A stretch of 64,000 bases of DNA, from contig JAHREC010000049.1 of assembly GCA_020081605.1 (NCBI GenBank), positions 1,860,001 through 1,924,000 of the forward strand. The letters are read 5' to 3'. Both the position numbers and the translations under genes were made by a program. This stretch comes from Albifimbria verrucaria. Lineage: Eukaryota > Ascomycota > Sordariomycetes > Hypocreales > Stachybotryaceae. Below are positions 11,751-22,956 of the stretch, piece after piece; the stretch's first letter is position 1, and each line of letters opens with the position of its first letter. The notes under the pieces are model-generated. The model was given only the letters and a program-made list of their open reading frames with translations. It searched no databases and was not told where the DNA came from.

Positions 11751-12705
11751 AAAGATTGCCGTTTCCGGAAAGCACAGGACTAGTCAAGACTGTGGGTGTG
11801 GCGAGGTGAAAGGGAGAGACGTGGCACTAGCTTCATGGAGATTTTCATGCAGGATGAGATGCTAATTGCCCGATTGTTGTCCTGGGTGCTGTGCTGTGTC
11901 GCGGTGGTGATGTGTTGGGTGTGTGGATGGGATGGTTGTTAGAAATCAAATTTAGCAACCAAACAAATTGCTTTGTTTTGGACGTGGTTGGAGGGTACCA
12001 GGCGGGCGGGTGTCGGGTACGAAGGTGTGGCGGGAGCGAAAGGGAAAGGCAAGGTACTTTGGTGCAGGCGCATGTACCAGGCTAACCAACGTATAGCAGC
12101 ATACTATAGTACCTTTGGTTAGACGTCGTGTGCATGTTTGTGCATGGATGGGCTGATTGGCAAAACCTCGCCTCCTCAAAGAAACCTCAGCTGTTGGCAG
12201 CAATGAAGGACAACCAACGTCAAGGCTAGATCTGGAACTTGGGCAGCATGAACCCATCATGAGCTGGTCTTGGAGGCAGCGTGACATCAGCTCCATGCTT
12301 CTCCCAACTTGCCGGGCGTGCTGAGGTGGCCAGAGGCTAGACCTGCCAGTGTGGGCCGATGTTGCTGAGCGACTCACGCCATTCTGGATCCGCCGCCGCA
12401 TCTCATCAGCAGACGGGCATCAGCCATAGGCCACCATGGCCATGCCATATGGCCTGCCTGCGCCTGGATATATCTATCTAAGGGGCACCTGCGGGGACAC
12501 AGGCCAAGGGGCCGATACCGTTGCATCTGGACGTCCATCTGCTGCACTGCGACTTTCATCCCCGGCCAACCTCGCATGCAACGCCACGTTGTTCTAAAAC
12601 ATTAAACTGTATAAGCCAGCCGAGGCCATCCTGAGATTGATCTTGCCGACTTACTTACTTACTTACTCACTCACTTCCTTGCCTTCTCAACTGCTCGCTC
12701 TCCCC
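11751..12705. promoter_or_regulatory. Divergent spacer MSH1/unknown gene
   Basis: 0.95 kb between two genes transcribed apart; no further gene is seen. A TTAC/ACTC microsatellite at about 12650-12676 lies just upstream of the start codon of the next gene. Confidence 0.5.
12650..12676. repeat. TTAC/ACTC microsatellite
   Basis: Perfect TTAC units (about four) grade into CTCA units in the 5' leader of the gene starting at 12706. Confidence 0.8.
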
Positions 12706-13566
12706 ATGGCTCGCTTCATGGAGCAGCCGGCAACCCTCCCACCTACCCCTAATCCTACCGTACCCAAGTTCCCGAATCCAGAGAGCTTCTTCTTCACGGG
12801 AACCTCCACTAGACGGCCGACGCCCGTTGATCCGAGAACAAAACTCCCGAAGCAACAGGCATCTCCTCAGCTTGGAACTACACCGCCATCTCCATCAACT
12901 CCCATCACGCCGCACTTTCCGCCCTTGGCTGGTGTTCATGTAGACCCCAAGCTTTACCCTCTTGTTGCCCGCGTCGCTGCCTACTACCAGCACCGATGTG
13001 AAGCCATCGTAGGCTTTCAGCAACAGCGTTGTATGGCTTGGGCCAACATCCAACGGCAAAAGTATCTCGACATGATGCAAGGGTCAAAGTTGGTCGTGGC
13101 TTGGTATATACGAGATCGTATCCAGCGAAGGCGGCGGCACCAAAGACGCAAGTTTAACTCCGGCCTGCGAGATCGCGCTACTCAGACGAGACACACGAAA
13201 CAAGATACAATCTCACACTGGGTATCACAGATCTCCGAGATCTCGGTGCCACCCGATCAGCTTCTGGCCAGTCCTATGCAGGACAAGGAAGAGGCCGAGT
13301 TCACCCTCGATCAGTGTAAGCCGCTAGACCAGGAGTCGAAGATGCTGCAAACAGCCGACGCCTTGATTAAGAGCCAGGCCAGCAAAATCGAGCTACCAGT
13401 CTTGGGCGTCTTGGACCTGAGCGAGAGCGACCGTGAAAGTGAGGGTACAAGCATCGGGAGCGATGAGGATTCTATGGATTTTGATGACACCACAGGCGAG
13501 GACATATACGATTCGGACGAAAGAGATGAAGAAATCGTGACCTCCGCCAAGGAGACGAAAGGATAA
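12706..13566 (+). CDS. Uncharacterised protein, basic core and acidic tail
   Basis: An uninterrupted 286-codon frame with no family I recognise. I chose the ATG at 12706 (ccccATGG context, MARFMEQPATLPP) over an upstream ATG at 12637 because the upstream extension translates the TTAC microsatellite. Residues 1-80 are rich in Pro, Thr and Ser. A more ordered middle part (about 80-155) contains LYPLVARVAAYYQHRCEAI, then QQRCMAWANIQRQKYLDMM and a strongly basic patch RDRIQRRRRHQRRKF that could bind nucleic acid or act as a nuclear signal. The C-terminal third is Ser/Asp/Glu-rich (DEDSMDFDDTTGEDIYDSDE), probably disordered. No signal peptide, membrane segment or frame break is visible. Codon use resembles neighbours, so it is probably real, but it may be restricted to related fungi. 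Confidence 0.7.
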   Translation: MARFMEQPATLPPTPNPTVPKFPNPESFFFTGTSTRRPTPVDPRTKLPKQQASPQLGTTPPSPSTPITPHFPPLAGVHVDPKLYPLVARVAAYYQHRCEAIVGFQQQRCMAWANIQRQKYLDMMQGSKLVVAWYIRDRIQRRRRHQRRKFNSGLRDRATQTRHTKQDTISHWVSQISEISVPPDQLLASPMQDKEEAEFTLDQCKPLDQESKMLQTADALIKSQASKIELPVLGVLDLSESDRESEGTSIGSDEDSMDFDDTTGEDIYDSDERDEEIVTSAKETKG

Positions 13567-15096
13567 TGGGTCGTGAAGGGAGGTTGCTATGGAGTATCTG
13601 GATTGGAGTTTGACTGGCGTTCATCAGGTTAAGCACCAAGGCGGTTCAAGCCCTTTTAGTGCTGAGTATAGGAGTTTTCTGGTTGCACATGTTACATGTT
13701 ACATACGACCGATCTTGCACCACGAGAGATGAAATGCATCTTACCAGTATATGGTTAATTCAATATGGAATTTAAAAGCTGCAAGAAGTGCAATGTGATG
13801 CTTCTCAATTTAGTAGCAAGGTGAAGACCCCATGTTAGAGCCATAACCCCATGTCTTCAGCTCACCACATCTTGGTCTTTGGCTGCGTGTCTTGTACGCC
13901 GCAATGTCTCACCGACAAATATCCCAGTATGAGAAGTCGGCAGATCCAAGTCGCGAACAACGGTTTCAACAAGCTCAGAAGCATTCTGCCGGAACATCGC
14001 TTACGACACTTGACCTTGACCCGAGACATGAGCTTTTCGAAGCGCTGCGTGATCCATACGGGTAGCAGCATGAGACTATATCACCAGAATAACCGCGATG
14101 CGACTGTTTCTTCCATGACGACTTGGACGGGCACGAGGTCTCAAATATTGAAATCTGGTTGCGGATGATCGGCCGAAGGTGTCGAGGATGCAACTCTGCA
14201 TTACGTTTCAAGGTACCTCGGGAAGAGGGCAATGGCACCTCGCGTATGCTTCCTTCCTCTTCCGTGCTTGTCATTGCAATTCTCCGCATCTTCTGGGGCC
14301 ATCAGCTGCTCTTCTTCATCCTTTAGCATATACCTTTGTTTTGTTTTGTTTTTCTTATCCTTGACAACTTGCACGCACACCGACTCGGGAGTTACAGTTA
14401 CTTTTGGGGTTCCTTGGTTGTCCCTTTTGTTCTTGTTTGAATTCTCTACCCTTTCATGCATACTCACCTGACATCTACAGCATCATCATGAGGTGCGTGG
14501 GTACCCAGAATCCTTTGGTCCCCTCTCATCGCACGACCTTGGGCCTTTCCTCCATCTCAACCCAGGCGATCCTCAGCTCTTCAACAGAGCGGTGGTGGTT
14601 GTTAGCGCCAGCCATCCCCGCAAGCCATCCCAAGCAATCCCCATGACGGTTCCACCCTTGCATATCATGGTGCATCCGCCCGCCTGCTTATTGGACACAC
14701 GCGCACACCCCTTGGAGTCTCCGCCCGGGGAAAGCTTGGAGCTTGGAGCTCGGAGGGCTGCAGCAACACACCCAAGACACCCCTCCCTCTCCCTCCTCCA
14801 CCCCGAGCTACAGTGGGCGGAGGCACCGTACCTGAGTAGTCGAGCTTACATTAACCTGCGTCACCTGGTTCCTGTCTCTGCTTCTGCATTTGCCTCTCCC
14901 TCCATCTCTCTCGCACACACGATTCCACCTTTATATACTTCAATCCCCGCTCCTTGTGGAAACGGAACAGCTCACACAAATACTTGAGCAGTGACAGCGA
15001 TAGCAGCTTCGAATTGCTCCCTCATCGCCCTCTGCTTGCCCCCAGTACCTCACATCCGCCGCCCAGCATCACCAGCTTCTTCACAAGCTGCGTCGT
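13567..15096. other. Spacer upstream of AMS1 with unresolved open frames
   Basis: 1.5 kb. The part 13857-14290 has protein-like minus-strand stretches in more than one frame (see findings) but no complete gene. From about 14640 the sequence is C-rich and probably the promoter and leader of AMS1. Confidence 0.5.
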
Positions 15097-18000
15097 ATGT
15101 CCAATCGCTCAGCACCCCAGCACCCGGATACACCGTCAGCGCCGAAGCTATGGGGAGGCGCTGATACCAGAGCTCCGAGCTCTTACCCGGTCTTCGCCGA
15201 TAAGCCTGTCGGCGTGCCCAAAGCTAGTATCCTCAAGGGCCGGATCGAGCCATTCTATAAGCCAGGGCAATACGACAAAATCAACCTGCTAGCGTACGTT
15301 CACTCATACGTCAATTGGCCGTATTTTCTCTTCCTTCGTCCGACCTGCTAATGTTCATTCCAGAAATTTGTATAATGCCACCTATTCCGGCAAGCCCCAC
15401 GTCAAGTTGTTTGTATGGGATGCCCCAGGCACGGAGCGTCCCACCTTCGACGAGGCAGTTTCCAATGAGTTCAAGGAAACCAATGTTGGCGCTTCCTTTG
15501 GGCCTTCGTGGTCCACCCACTGGTTCAAGGTCATCCTGACGATACCTGACGAGATCAAAGACGAGGAGCTCATTGAGCTTCAATGGGATGCTAACAACGA
15601 AGGTCTCGTTTGGACAGAGGACGGCAAGCCCCTCCAAGGACTGACAGGTGGTGGCGAGCGCATTGAGTGGATCATACCCAAGAGCTTCCGCGATGGAAAG
15701 GAGCACACCATATACATCGAGATGGCCTGCAATGGCATGTTCGGCAACGCCCCGGATGGACAAACTAGTATTGCGCCCCGGACCCGAACAGGTACTTTAC
15801 CTTGGGCAAGGCCAACATTGTGGCTGTCAATGTCCCTGCCCGTGGACTCTACTTTGACATGTGGGAGCTCGGTGATGCTGCCCGAGAACTGCCCGAGAAC
15901 TCTGCTGAGCAGAACCTTGCTCTTACCACGGCCATGAAAATCATCGACACATTCCAAGTCAATGACCAGGACTCCATTCTTAAATGCCGAAAGCTGGCTC
16001 AAGCGGTTGTCGGGCCTGATGTTGATTCTCACCGCGTCTACGAGGTAGGCAAAGACCCTGTCGTATTTGGCATTGGCCACTGTCACATCGACACCTGTTG
16101 GCTTTGGCCCTGGGCCGAAACAAAGCGCAAGGTCTGCCGTTCTTGGTCAAGCCAGTGTGATCTCATGGATCGATACCCTGAAGCCCAATTTGCTTGTTCG
16201 CAGGCTCAGCAATTCAAGTGGCTCAAACAGTACTACCCTGAGGCTTTCGATCGTGTCAAGAGAAAGGTCAAAGAGGGCCAGTTTCATCCTATCGGTGGCA
16301 GCTGGGTTGAGCATGACACTAATATGCCCAGCGGTGAATCGCTCGTCCGTCAGTTCTTTTACGGCCAACGATTCTTCGAGGCTGAGTTTGGCGCACGATG
16401 CCGTACCTTCTGGCTGCCTGACACCTTTGGGTATTCTAGTCAGCTGCCCCAACTTTGTCGCCTGGCCGGCATGGACCGCTTCATGACGCAGAAGCTTAGC
16501 TGGAACAACATCAACAACTTTCCCCACACTACTTTCATGTGGGTGAGTCCTGATGGCAGTCAAGTCATTTGCCACATGCCACCATCAGAAACGTATACTG
16601 CTGAAGCCAACTTTGGGGACCTGAGGAGAAGCATCACGCAGCACAAGACAATGCAAGTTGATAGCTCATCGCTATTGGTCTTTGGTAAAGGCGACGGCGG
16701 AGGTGGCCCAACATGGCAGCATTTTGAGAAGCTTCGCCGCTGCGCTGGCATCAGCAACACCCTTGGCGCCATTCCAAAGCTGAAGCTTGGTCTTAGTGTT
16801 GATGACTTCTTTGATCGACTTGCCCCGAAGGCCAGCGAATTCCCTACATGGTATGGAGAACTCTACTTCGAGCTTCACCGAGGAACCTACACTACGCAGG
16901 CCAACAACAAATACTACAACCGAGCGGCTGAAATGATGCTTCGTGACGTCGAGCAACTCGCGACATTTGCTTCTATCAAGGATAAAGCCTACAAGTACCC
17001 CACCAAAGACATCGATGATATGTGGGAGGCTGTCCTGCTTTGTCAATTCCATGACTGCCTCCCTGGCAGCTCCATCGAAATGTGCTACGATGATTCGGAC
17101 AAGGTATGTTAAACTCAATGCTTGTGCTGTACATGAGATCCTTCGACTAACAGGGGCGCCAGCTTTACGCCGAGGTGTTTAAGAAGGGGAGAAACTACTG
17201 AAGGAGCTGTACAAGACTTTGGGGTTGTCAACTTCAAAGACAGACGATTCTCATGAGCAGGTTGCGGTTAACACTTTGCCGTGGCACCGCAAGGAGATTG
17301 TAGAAATCTCCCCTACTGAAGTTGCCGTGGCATGCGGTGATGGCCAAGCTCTCAAGCTCCGCAAGTTCAAAGCGCAAGACGATAAGCCTGCTGTTTCTGT
17401 CACTGAAACAGGCGAGGACCAATTCGTGCTTGAGAATGATCATCTCCGCGTTGCAGTCGAAGGAGGGTCCATCACATCACTCTACGACAAGCTTAACGAC
17501 CGTGAGGTTCTTGAGAAGGGTGGTCAGGCTAACAAATTCGTGATCTTTGATGATATTCCCTATACTGGCAAGCCTGGGATGTCGAAGTGTACCATCTGGG
17601 TACACGCAGGCAGTTGGAATATGGAAAGACAAAGATTGCCGAAAAGAAACCTCACTGTGTCACCCTGGTCACCGAAATCAAGATCAGCGAACACAGCTCT
17701 TTGAAGTCATATATCACTTTGACTGCAGCGCTAAAGGGCCAGACGTCCCAGGTCGACTGCACGGCTATTGTGGATTGGCATGAAAACTCAAAGTTCCTCA
17801 AGGTCGAGTTTCCCGTCAATGTCGTCAACACCGAAGCCTCTTATGAAACAGCATACAGCATTACCAAAAGACCAACTCATTACAACACCAGTTGGGATAT
17901 GGCCAAGTTTGAAGTCTGCTGCCACAAATTTGCAGACCTGTCTGAGAACACCTATGGTGTCTCCATTCTCAATGACGGTAAATATGGCTTTGCAACAGCT

Positions 18001-18513
18001 GGCAAATTGATGAGACTTTCATTGTTGCGTTCTCCAAAGGCTCCTGATGCCAATGCGGACATGGGACGTCACACTATCCGTTGGGCCATTCTTCCCCACA
18101 AAGGTCCTCTATCTTCTACCACTGTCAAGGCGGCATATGCATTCAACAGCCCTCTCAAGGTTGCTTCGGCTCCTTCTGTTGTTTGTGAGTCTCTCTCGAG
18201 TGCTCCTATCAAGTTGGTCAGCGATGACGGATTCGACTCGATTGTATTGGACACCGTCAAACGAGGCCATGACGACGAAGATGTCAGTCGACAAGACGGT
18301 CTTCGTGTTCAGGACGGCCATAGCGTTATTGTGCGCGTGTACGAGGCTTTGGGAGGGCACAGCCGCGCCACCATCAAGACTAGCTTTGATATTGTCAGTG
18401 TTACCAAAGCAAACATTCTTGAGGATGATCTAGAGGATGTGTCCAGCGAGAACAATCAATTCTCCATCAAGCTCAGACCATTCGAAGTTGCAACATACAA
18501 GCTTCGACTTTAG
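15097..18513 (+). CDS. AMS1: Vacuolar/cytosolic alpha-mannosidase, GH38, Ams1 type
   Basis: Hydrolyses alpha-mannosides of free oligosaccharides; in yeast Ams1 reaches the vacuole through the Cvt/autophagy route without a signal peptide, and none is present here. Exons 15097-15293, 15364-17103 and 17163-18513 give about 1096 residues. GH38 features: GIGHCHIDTCWLWPWAET (zinc His and Asp, near residue 303), GSWVEHDTNMPSGES, WLPDTFGYSSQLPQ with the catalytic nucleophile Asp (near residue 418), LYFELHRGTYTTQA, and QFHDCLPGSSI in the middle domain; the C-terminal beta-sandwich domains follow with SITKRPTHYNTSWDMAKFEV. One base is missing at 15776-15779 (C run), 17186-17189 (G run) and 17558-17560 (C run); restoring them recovers PPDPNRYF, FKKGEKLLKEL and DIPLYWQAWDVEVYHL and a length divisible by three. 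Confidence 0.95.
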
Positions 18514-19000
18514 GGAAGCAAGGGGTGAGGTACGTTTGCCAAGACGTGAGGCTTGAAATCGTCTTGAGTTTCTGAACTTTGGGTATGTAAGTACGGAACA
18601 AGTTGGGATGATGTGCTCAGTAGTGCAGGCATACCATACAGACGGCGCGGGTGAAATTGGACCAGCAACTCCTTGCGAGGGGATCAATGGAGATAGGGGT
18701 TGTACAAGAAACCTGGTAGCACTTTCAAATGACAATTTTATACAAAATCGTAAGACCGTATGTCCAATGCACAGTGAATATTCTCAATGAGTATCATGAA
18801 GTTCTATAAATCCCCATTAAAGACGCCTTCAACGCCAATGCTCCAATAAATGAAATGTACCAATAACAGGTTGATTGAACCCAGGTAGAAAAAACAGACC
18901 AGGAAGAAACCACACACGGCTCTGCTATCGCACACACAAAGCTTTTCAGACTATCCTACACCCTGTCACCCTTTCCAAAAGATTTAGGACAAAACAAGTT
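18514..19000. other. Convergent 3' spacer AMS1/ENV7
   Basis: 0.49 kb with the 3' untranslated regions of two converging genes. No gene seen. Confidence 0.55.
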
Positions 19001-20323
19001 TTACTCGGAATCCTCGGGCAGCTCCTCAATCACCTTCTCGACCATCTCGATCAGTTCGCTGATGTCGGGACGTTCGGCGGGCTCGACCTTTAGACACTGG
19101 CGAACAACCTCACGGATGGGCTCACTGATCTGGACCGTCTCGGCGGCGTTGCTCTGGGCATCAGCGGCGCGGGGCCGCATGCTGTTGGTGCGTTTGACGC
19201 CGGCAGGGCCCTCGTCAGGAAGCGCCAGTCGCCGCCGAGGACACAGAGGCTGAGGGTGCCACCAGTCTCATCGGAGCGCATCTCGAAGGGGACTTGCCGA
19301 CGAGGCAGGCGTAGAGAGTGCAGCCGAGGGACCAGATGTCCGTCTTGGTGTCGATGACGGAGCCATTGCGGACGTCGAAGAGCTCGGGGCGCGGTAGGGC
19401 ATGGTGGAGTGCTCGGCGGCCGTGTCCTGGATCTGCAACGCGAGAGACTGGGAGGTGACGGGGATCGGGGAGGGGGCGACGGAGCCCAGGTCCATCAGGA
19501 TGGGCGCGGAGCCGGAGTCGTCAATCATGATATTACCTAGAAGGAGAATTTGGTTAGCATATGTAAGACTCAAGGACAGGGTGTGTATGCGTGTCCGTAC
19601 CTGGCTTGATGTCGCGATGCGCATATGATTGTATCTTGCGGCCCTCGCTGATCTGGTTCTCAGACTCCATCAATGGCCTCTCCTGTTCGCCTTCCTCTTC
19701 CTCTTCGGTCCGCTTGCCGCGGGTCCTTCCAGCAGGGCCAGGCTGGTCTTCCTCGCGACCCATCTCCATGCGCTCGACAGGGGCACGGTACTCGTGCATG
19801 GCGCGCAGAGACTTGCAGACGCCGAGGAAGAGCACCATGAGGCGGCGCTCGGGGAAGTGTGAATGGTTGACGAGGTTGGCGTTGATCATGTCCTGCAGGT
19901 TGCCGCGACGGAAGTAGGGCAGCAGGATGTAGACGGTCTTGGTGGTCTCGTCGGCGCCGCGCTCAGTGGCCACGGCATGGTCGTAGGCGGAGATGATGGT
20001 GGGGACGTGGGCGAAGAGGCGGTAGGCGTCGACCTCACGCATGGCCTGCTGGACGGACTCGGCGCCGAAGGGGCAGCGGATCTTCTTGAGGGCGAAGAGC
20101 TCATGGGTGGACGTGTCCTCGACGAGGTAAACGTAGGAGAAGCCGCCCTTGAGGGAGATGTCAGCATGGAATAGTATAGCGACAATGCCGGCCGAATACA
20201 TACCTCGCCGAGCAGGCGCTGGATCTTGAAGCTCCGGTTGTTGATCTTCAGGGTGGGCGAGCCGGGGAAGCAGTTCAGGCAGTTCCCGAAGGAGTAGAAG
20301 AGGTCGAGGAAGATTTGCGCCAT
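19001..20323 (-). CDS. ENV7: NAK-family Ser/Thr kinase, Env7/STK16 type
   Basis: Membrane-anchored protein kinase; the yeast relative sits on the vacuole and restrains membrane fusion. Exons 20323-20204, 20147-19601 and 19536-19001 (introns 20148-20203, 19537-19600) give about 401 residues. The N terminus MAQIFLDLFYSFGNCLNC has Cys15 and Cys18 next to a hydrophobic helix, the place where this family is palmitoylated. Kinase motifs: LLGEGGFSYVYLV (Gly loop), FALKKI (Lys), HRDIKPGN (catalytic loop), LMDLGSV in place of DFG, as is usual for STK16 relatives, and YRAPELFD. A charged insert of about 40 residues (GREEDQPG to EEEEEGEQE) sits between the C-lobe helices and HRD. Single bases are missing at 19386-19389, 19288-19291 and 19216; with them the frame is continuous. 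Confidence 0.92.
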
Positions 20324-21511
20324 GGCGAAGAGAGAAGTCACGGAGTGACAAAAATACAAGAAGCGGTCGCGATGAAGATTGAAGTCGCAGGCCTGAGCAA
20401 TACCAGGGCTATGTTGTAAAACGAGGCCCAGAATCGAGTGACAGACCAGCACGGGGGAGCGGGATGCGACGAAGAGATGAGGCGAGAAGACGTCGCTCGT
20501 TCGCTGGCGCTCAATTGACAAGCACTGTGCCAAATATATTGGGGGCCCTTGGATGCGGACGGGTGAACGGAGGGGGCGGCGCAGGACGTTTTTGTTTGCT
20601 GGACGATGCTTCGTGGTTGGAGGTTTCGGGAGCAGGTAAGCCGAGCTATGCTGATCTAAGCTGGTGTGGTGTGGGTGTGGTGTGGCATGTCACGGAACGG
20701 AAGGAGCGTAACGGGAAGCCAAATAGGGTACAGATTACTTACAGTACCTTGGGTACATTGCCTACGTACTCTGTACTGTGGTACCTGCCGACATACCTGA
20801 CCTCCCGCTGTAGTAGGTAAGCGCCATGCCTTACGGGCATCGAATGGGGACGCCACGTCACGCCACGCGACAAGTCCCCTGGAACGAGGACAGCGGGTGG
20901 GGCGGTGCTCGATGCTCCCTCTGCCCCCTGGTATTCGTACTGCTGCTAGACCTGTACCAGCCCCAAGACCCAATATCCCAAGCCCCAAACCACCACACCC
21001 CAGGCCCCTGGTCCCAGTCCTAGCTAGCCCCAGTCCCAGCAATTCCCTCCCCCATGCGACCCGGAATCCCCATTCTCACATTTGTGTCTAGGTAAAGTAG
21101 ATAGGCGCATCGCCTGAATTAGCAAAGACACGGGTACCTAGAATCCCTTGCTGGAGCACCATGTCCTGTCGCCCGAAAGCCAGCAACTGGCCGTCTACCT
21201 CCAGTATTTTCTTGTCTATATCAGTCCCCTACCAAATATTTTTCGTAACAAACCCCAGCTCTTCCAGCGCATCCCCAATCAACAGGCTTCACGGCTAACC
21301 TCAGCTAGCACTCAGCTCGTGTCACGTGCAAGCCCCAATGACAACAGTCCTCCCTTCACCATATATCCCTAATCGGGTAACCCGCAGCTACAAGTGATTG
21401 GGAAAAAAAGACTTCAAAGTCGCGAAACTGTTATCAATAGCATGTCCTTCCATCCTCCGAACAAGTCTCAAGTATACTTATAGATGTTGGTAATTTCATC
21501 ATAAGCCCACC
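20324..21511. promoter_or_regulatory. Divergent spacer ENV7/RWD gene
   Basis: 1.2 kb. Contains GTACTCTGTAC at about 20767-20777 (a dispersed intergenic motif, see findings) and the AGTAGGTAAG tract near 20812. No gene seen. Confidence 0.5.
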
Positions 21512-22448
21512 ATGTCATCCACTGGTGGCAATCGCAATGTCCTGCCTAAAGACCTGCTGGAACTCCAGCTAGGCCAGGTCGATCTGCTCATGGCCATGTA
21601 CGCCTCAGACGATGCTGTATCCCTCGACGACGCCTCACTCAACCTACTCGAGCAGCTACGGGACTGGTGTGAAAGCGATGTTTCTGCTGCACCGGAATTG
21701 TCTCACTCTGCCATATCCTTGCTCTTAGCTCTCGATCTGTCCGATCAAGACAGCTCTTCGCCCTCCAGCGACTCTTTACAGCTTGACATCTCGGTCCCCG
21801 TAATACAGGACCCCCAAAACTCAAACGCAGAGGCTCCCACAGAGCCGCCCCGGCCAAGGTCAGGGTACGGCAACCATCGTGGATGAGCAAAGCAGAGGCA
21901 GCTTCCTTGACCGCCGATATTGCCCCTGGCGAAGACGTCTTAACCATAATCGAGCACATCAAAGAGGCTGCAGCTCTCCACCTATCTACCTCTCGCCAGC
22001 CCTCCCAATCTAGCGCACTGCCGAGCGAGGCATCCAAGTACGCCGATGAGCCCACCGTCCGCGTCTGGTTCTACTTCCCTCCATCAGCACACGCTCCAAG
22101 CGTGACGACATCATCAACTACGGCCCCGTCTACGGCTTGACCGGTTTCCTCCTCGCTGGGAAGCCAGGAATTCTGTGCCTCGAGGGAGGCTCACGTGCCA
22201 TTGATGACTACATGAGGTTTATCAAAACGGAGAGCTGGGGAGATATACCGCCGCAGCATAAGAAAGTTAGTGAGCGCCACCGAGAGGCTGGGCCTTGCCT
22301 TAAGCGTGCATTTACAGGCATGCAGGAAATCACAGACACGGTCGGTGAGAGGCGAGGAGAGAGAGCAAACCGAAACGACATGAAAGCCTTTGAAGCGTGG
22401 CTGGTAGATAACGGACTTGGTGATGCCTTTGGGAAAATTCTTATATAG
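21512..22448 (+). CDS. RWD domain protein with C-terminal DUF1115 (RWDD2-like)
   Basis: Conserved eukaryotic protein of unknown exact function. A single exon encodes about 312 residues after correction. The N-terminal RWD-like part begins LPKDLLELQLGQVDLLMAMY (helix typical of RWD folds) and continues to about residue 145. The C-terminal DUF1115 part has VRVWFYFPS, YGPVYGLTGFLLAGKPGILCLEG, DDYMRFIKTESWGDIP and GERRGERANRNDMKAFEAWL, the most conserved stretch of the family. Missing single Cs at 21848-21851 and 22077-22079 split it into three frames; restoring them joins the parts and makes the length divisible by three. Length matches fungal members. It converges on SNT2, 0.5 kb away. Confidence 0.88.
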
Positions 22449-22956
22449 CAAACCGGCATAGTTCCGGTATGTTCTACTTTAGCCACTACTCCCTTTCCTT
22501 TCATCTGTGCTCCAACCCCAAGATATCCCTGAAAAACGTATTTCCCGTCTATGCATACACAGCAGGGTTTTTTGAGCTAGTGCTGCCCTTTAAACTACAT
22601 TCCGAGGCGCTATAGTTTTGTGTAAGTTCTGACAGTGCTGCAGTGGCACTCCTTTCCCTCAAATTATGCTCAAGTCAACCTTCTTGATTCGCTTACTTCG
22701 GATCCAGTGATCCAGAGATGATGCTCGCATGCTTCCTCGTAGCAATTGCTACCAATCGCCCAAATAGGCCTTCATATTCATACAACTTTGATTCGTGTGG
22801 CATTTTCTGCCATGCTGTTTCGAGATATGGCGCTAATACGCACTTCTCGCGGCAAATCGAAAAAGAAACCAACAAAACCTCCTCTCCCCACATACTAACA
22901 GATACCAGTGATATTCCATCCCGTAGAAAGCATATACTGATGGTCTTCATAATTGC
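22449..22956. other. Convergent 3' spacer RWD gene/SNT2
   Basis: 0.5 kb, A/T-rich in the middle, with the 3' untranslated regions of two converging genes. No gene seen. Confidence 0.55.

Noticed and set aside
12637..12705. Start of the unknown gene at 12637
   Set aside because: The extension translates the TTAC microsatellite into a Tyr/Leu/Thr repeat; the ATG at 12706 has the better context.
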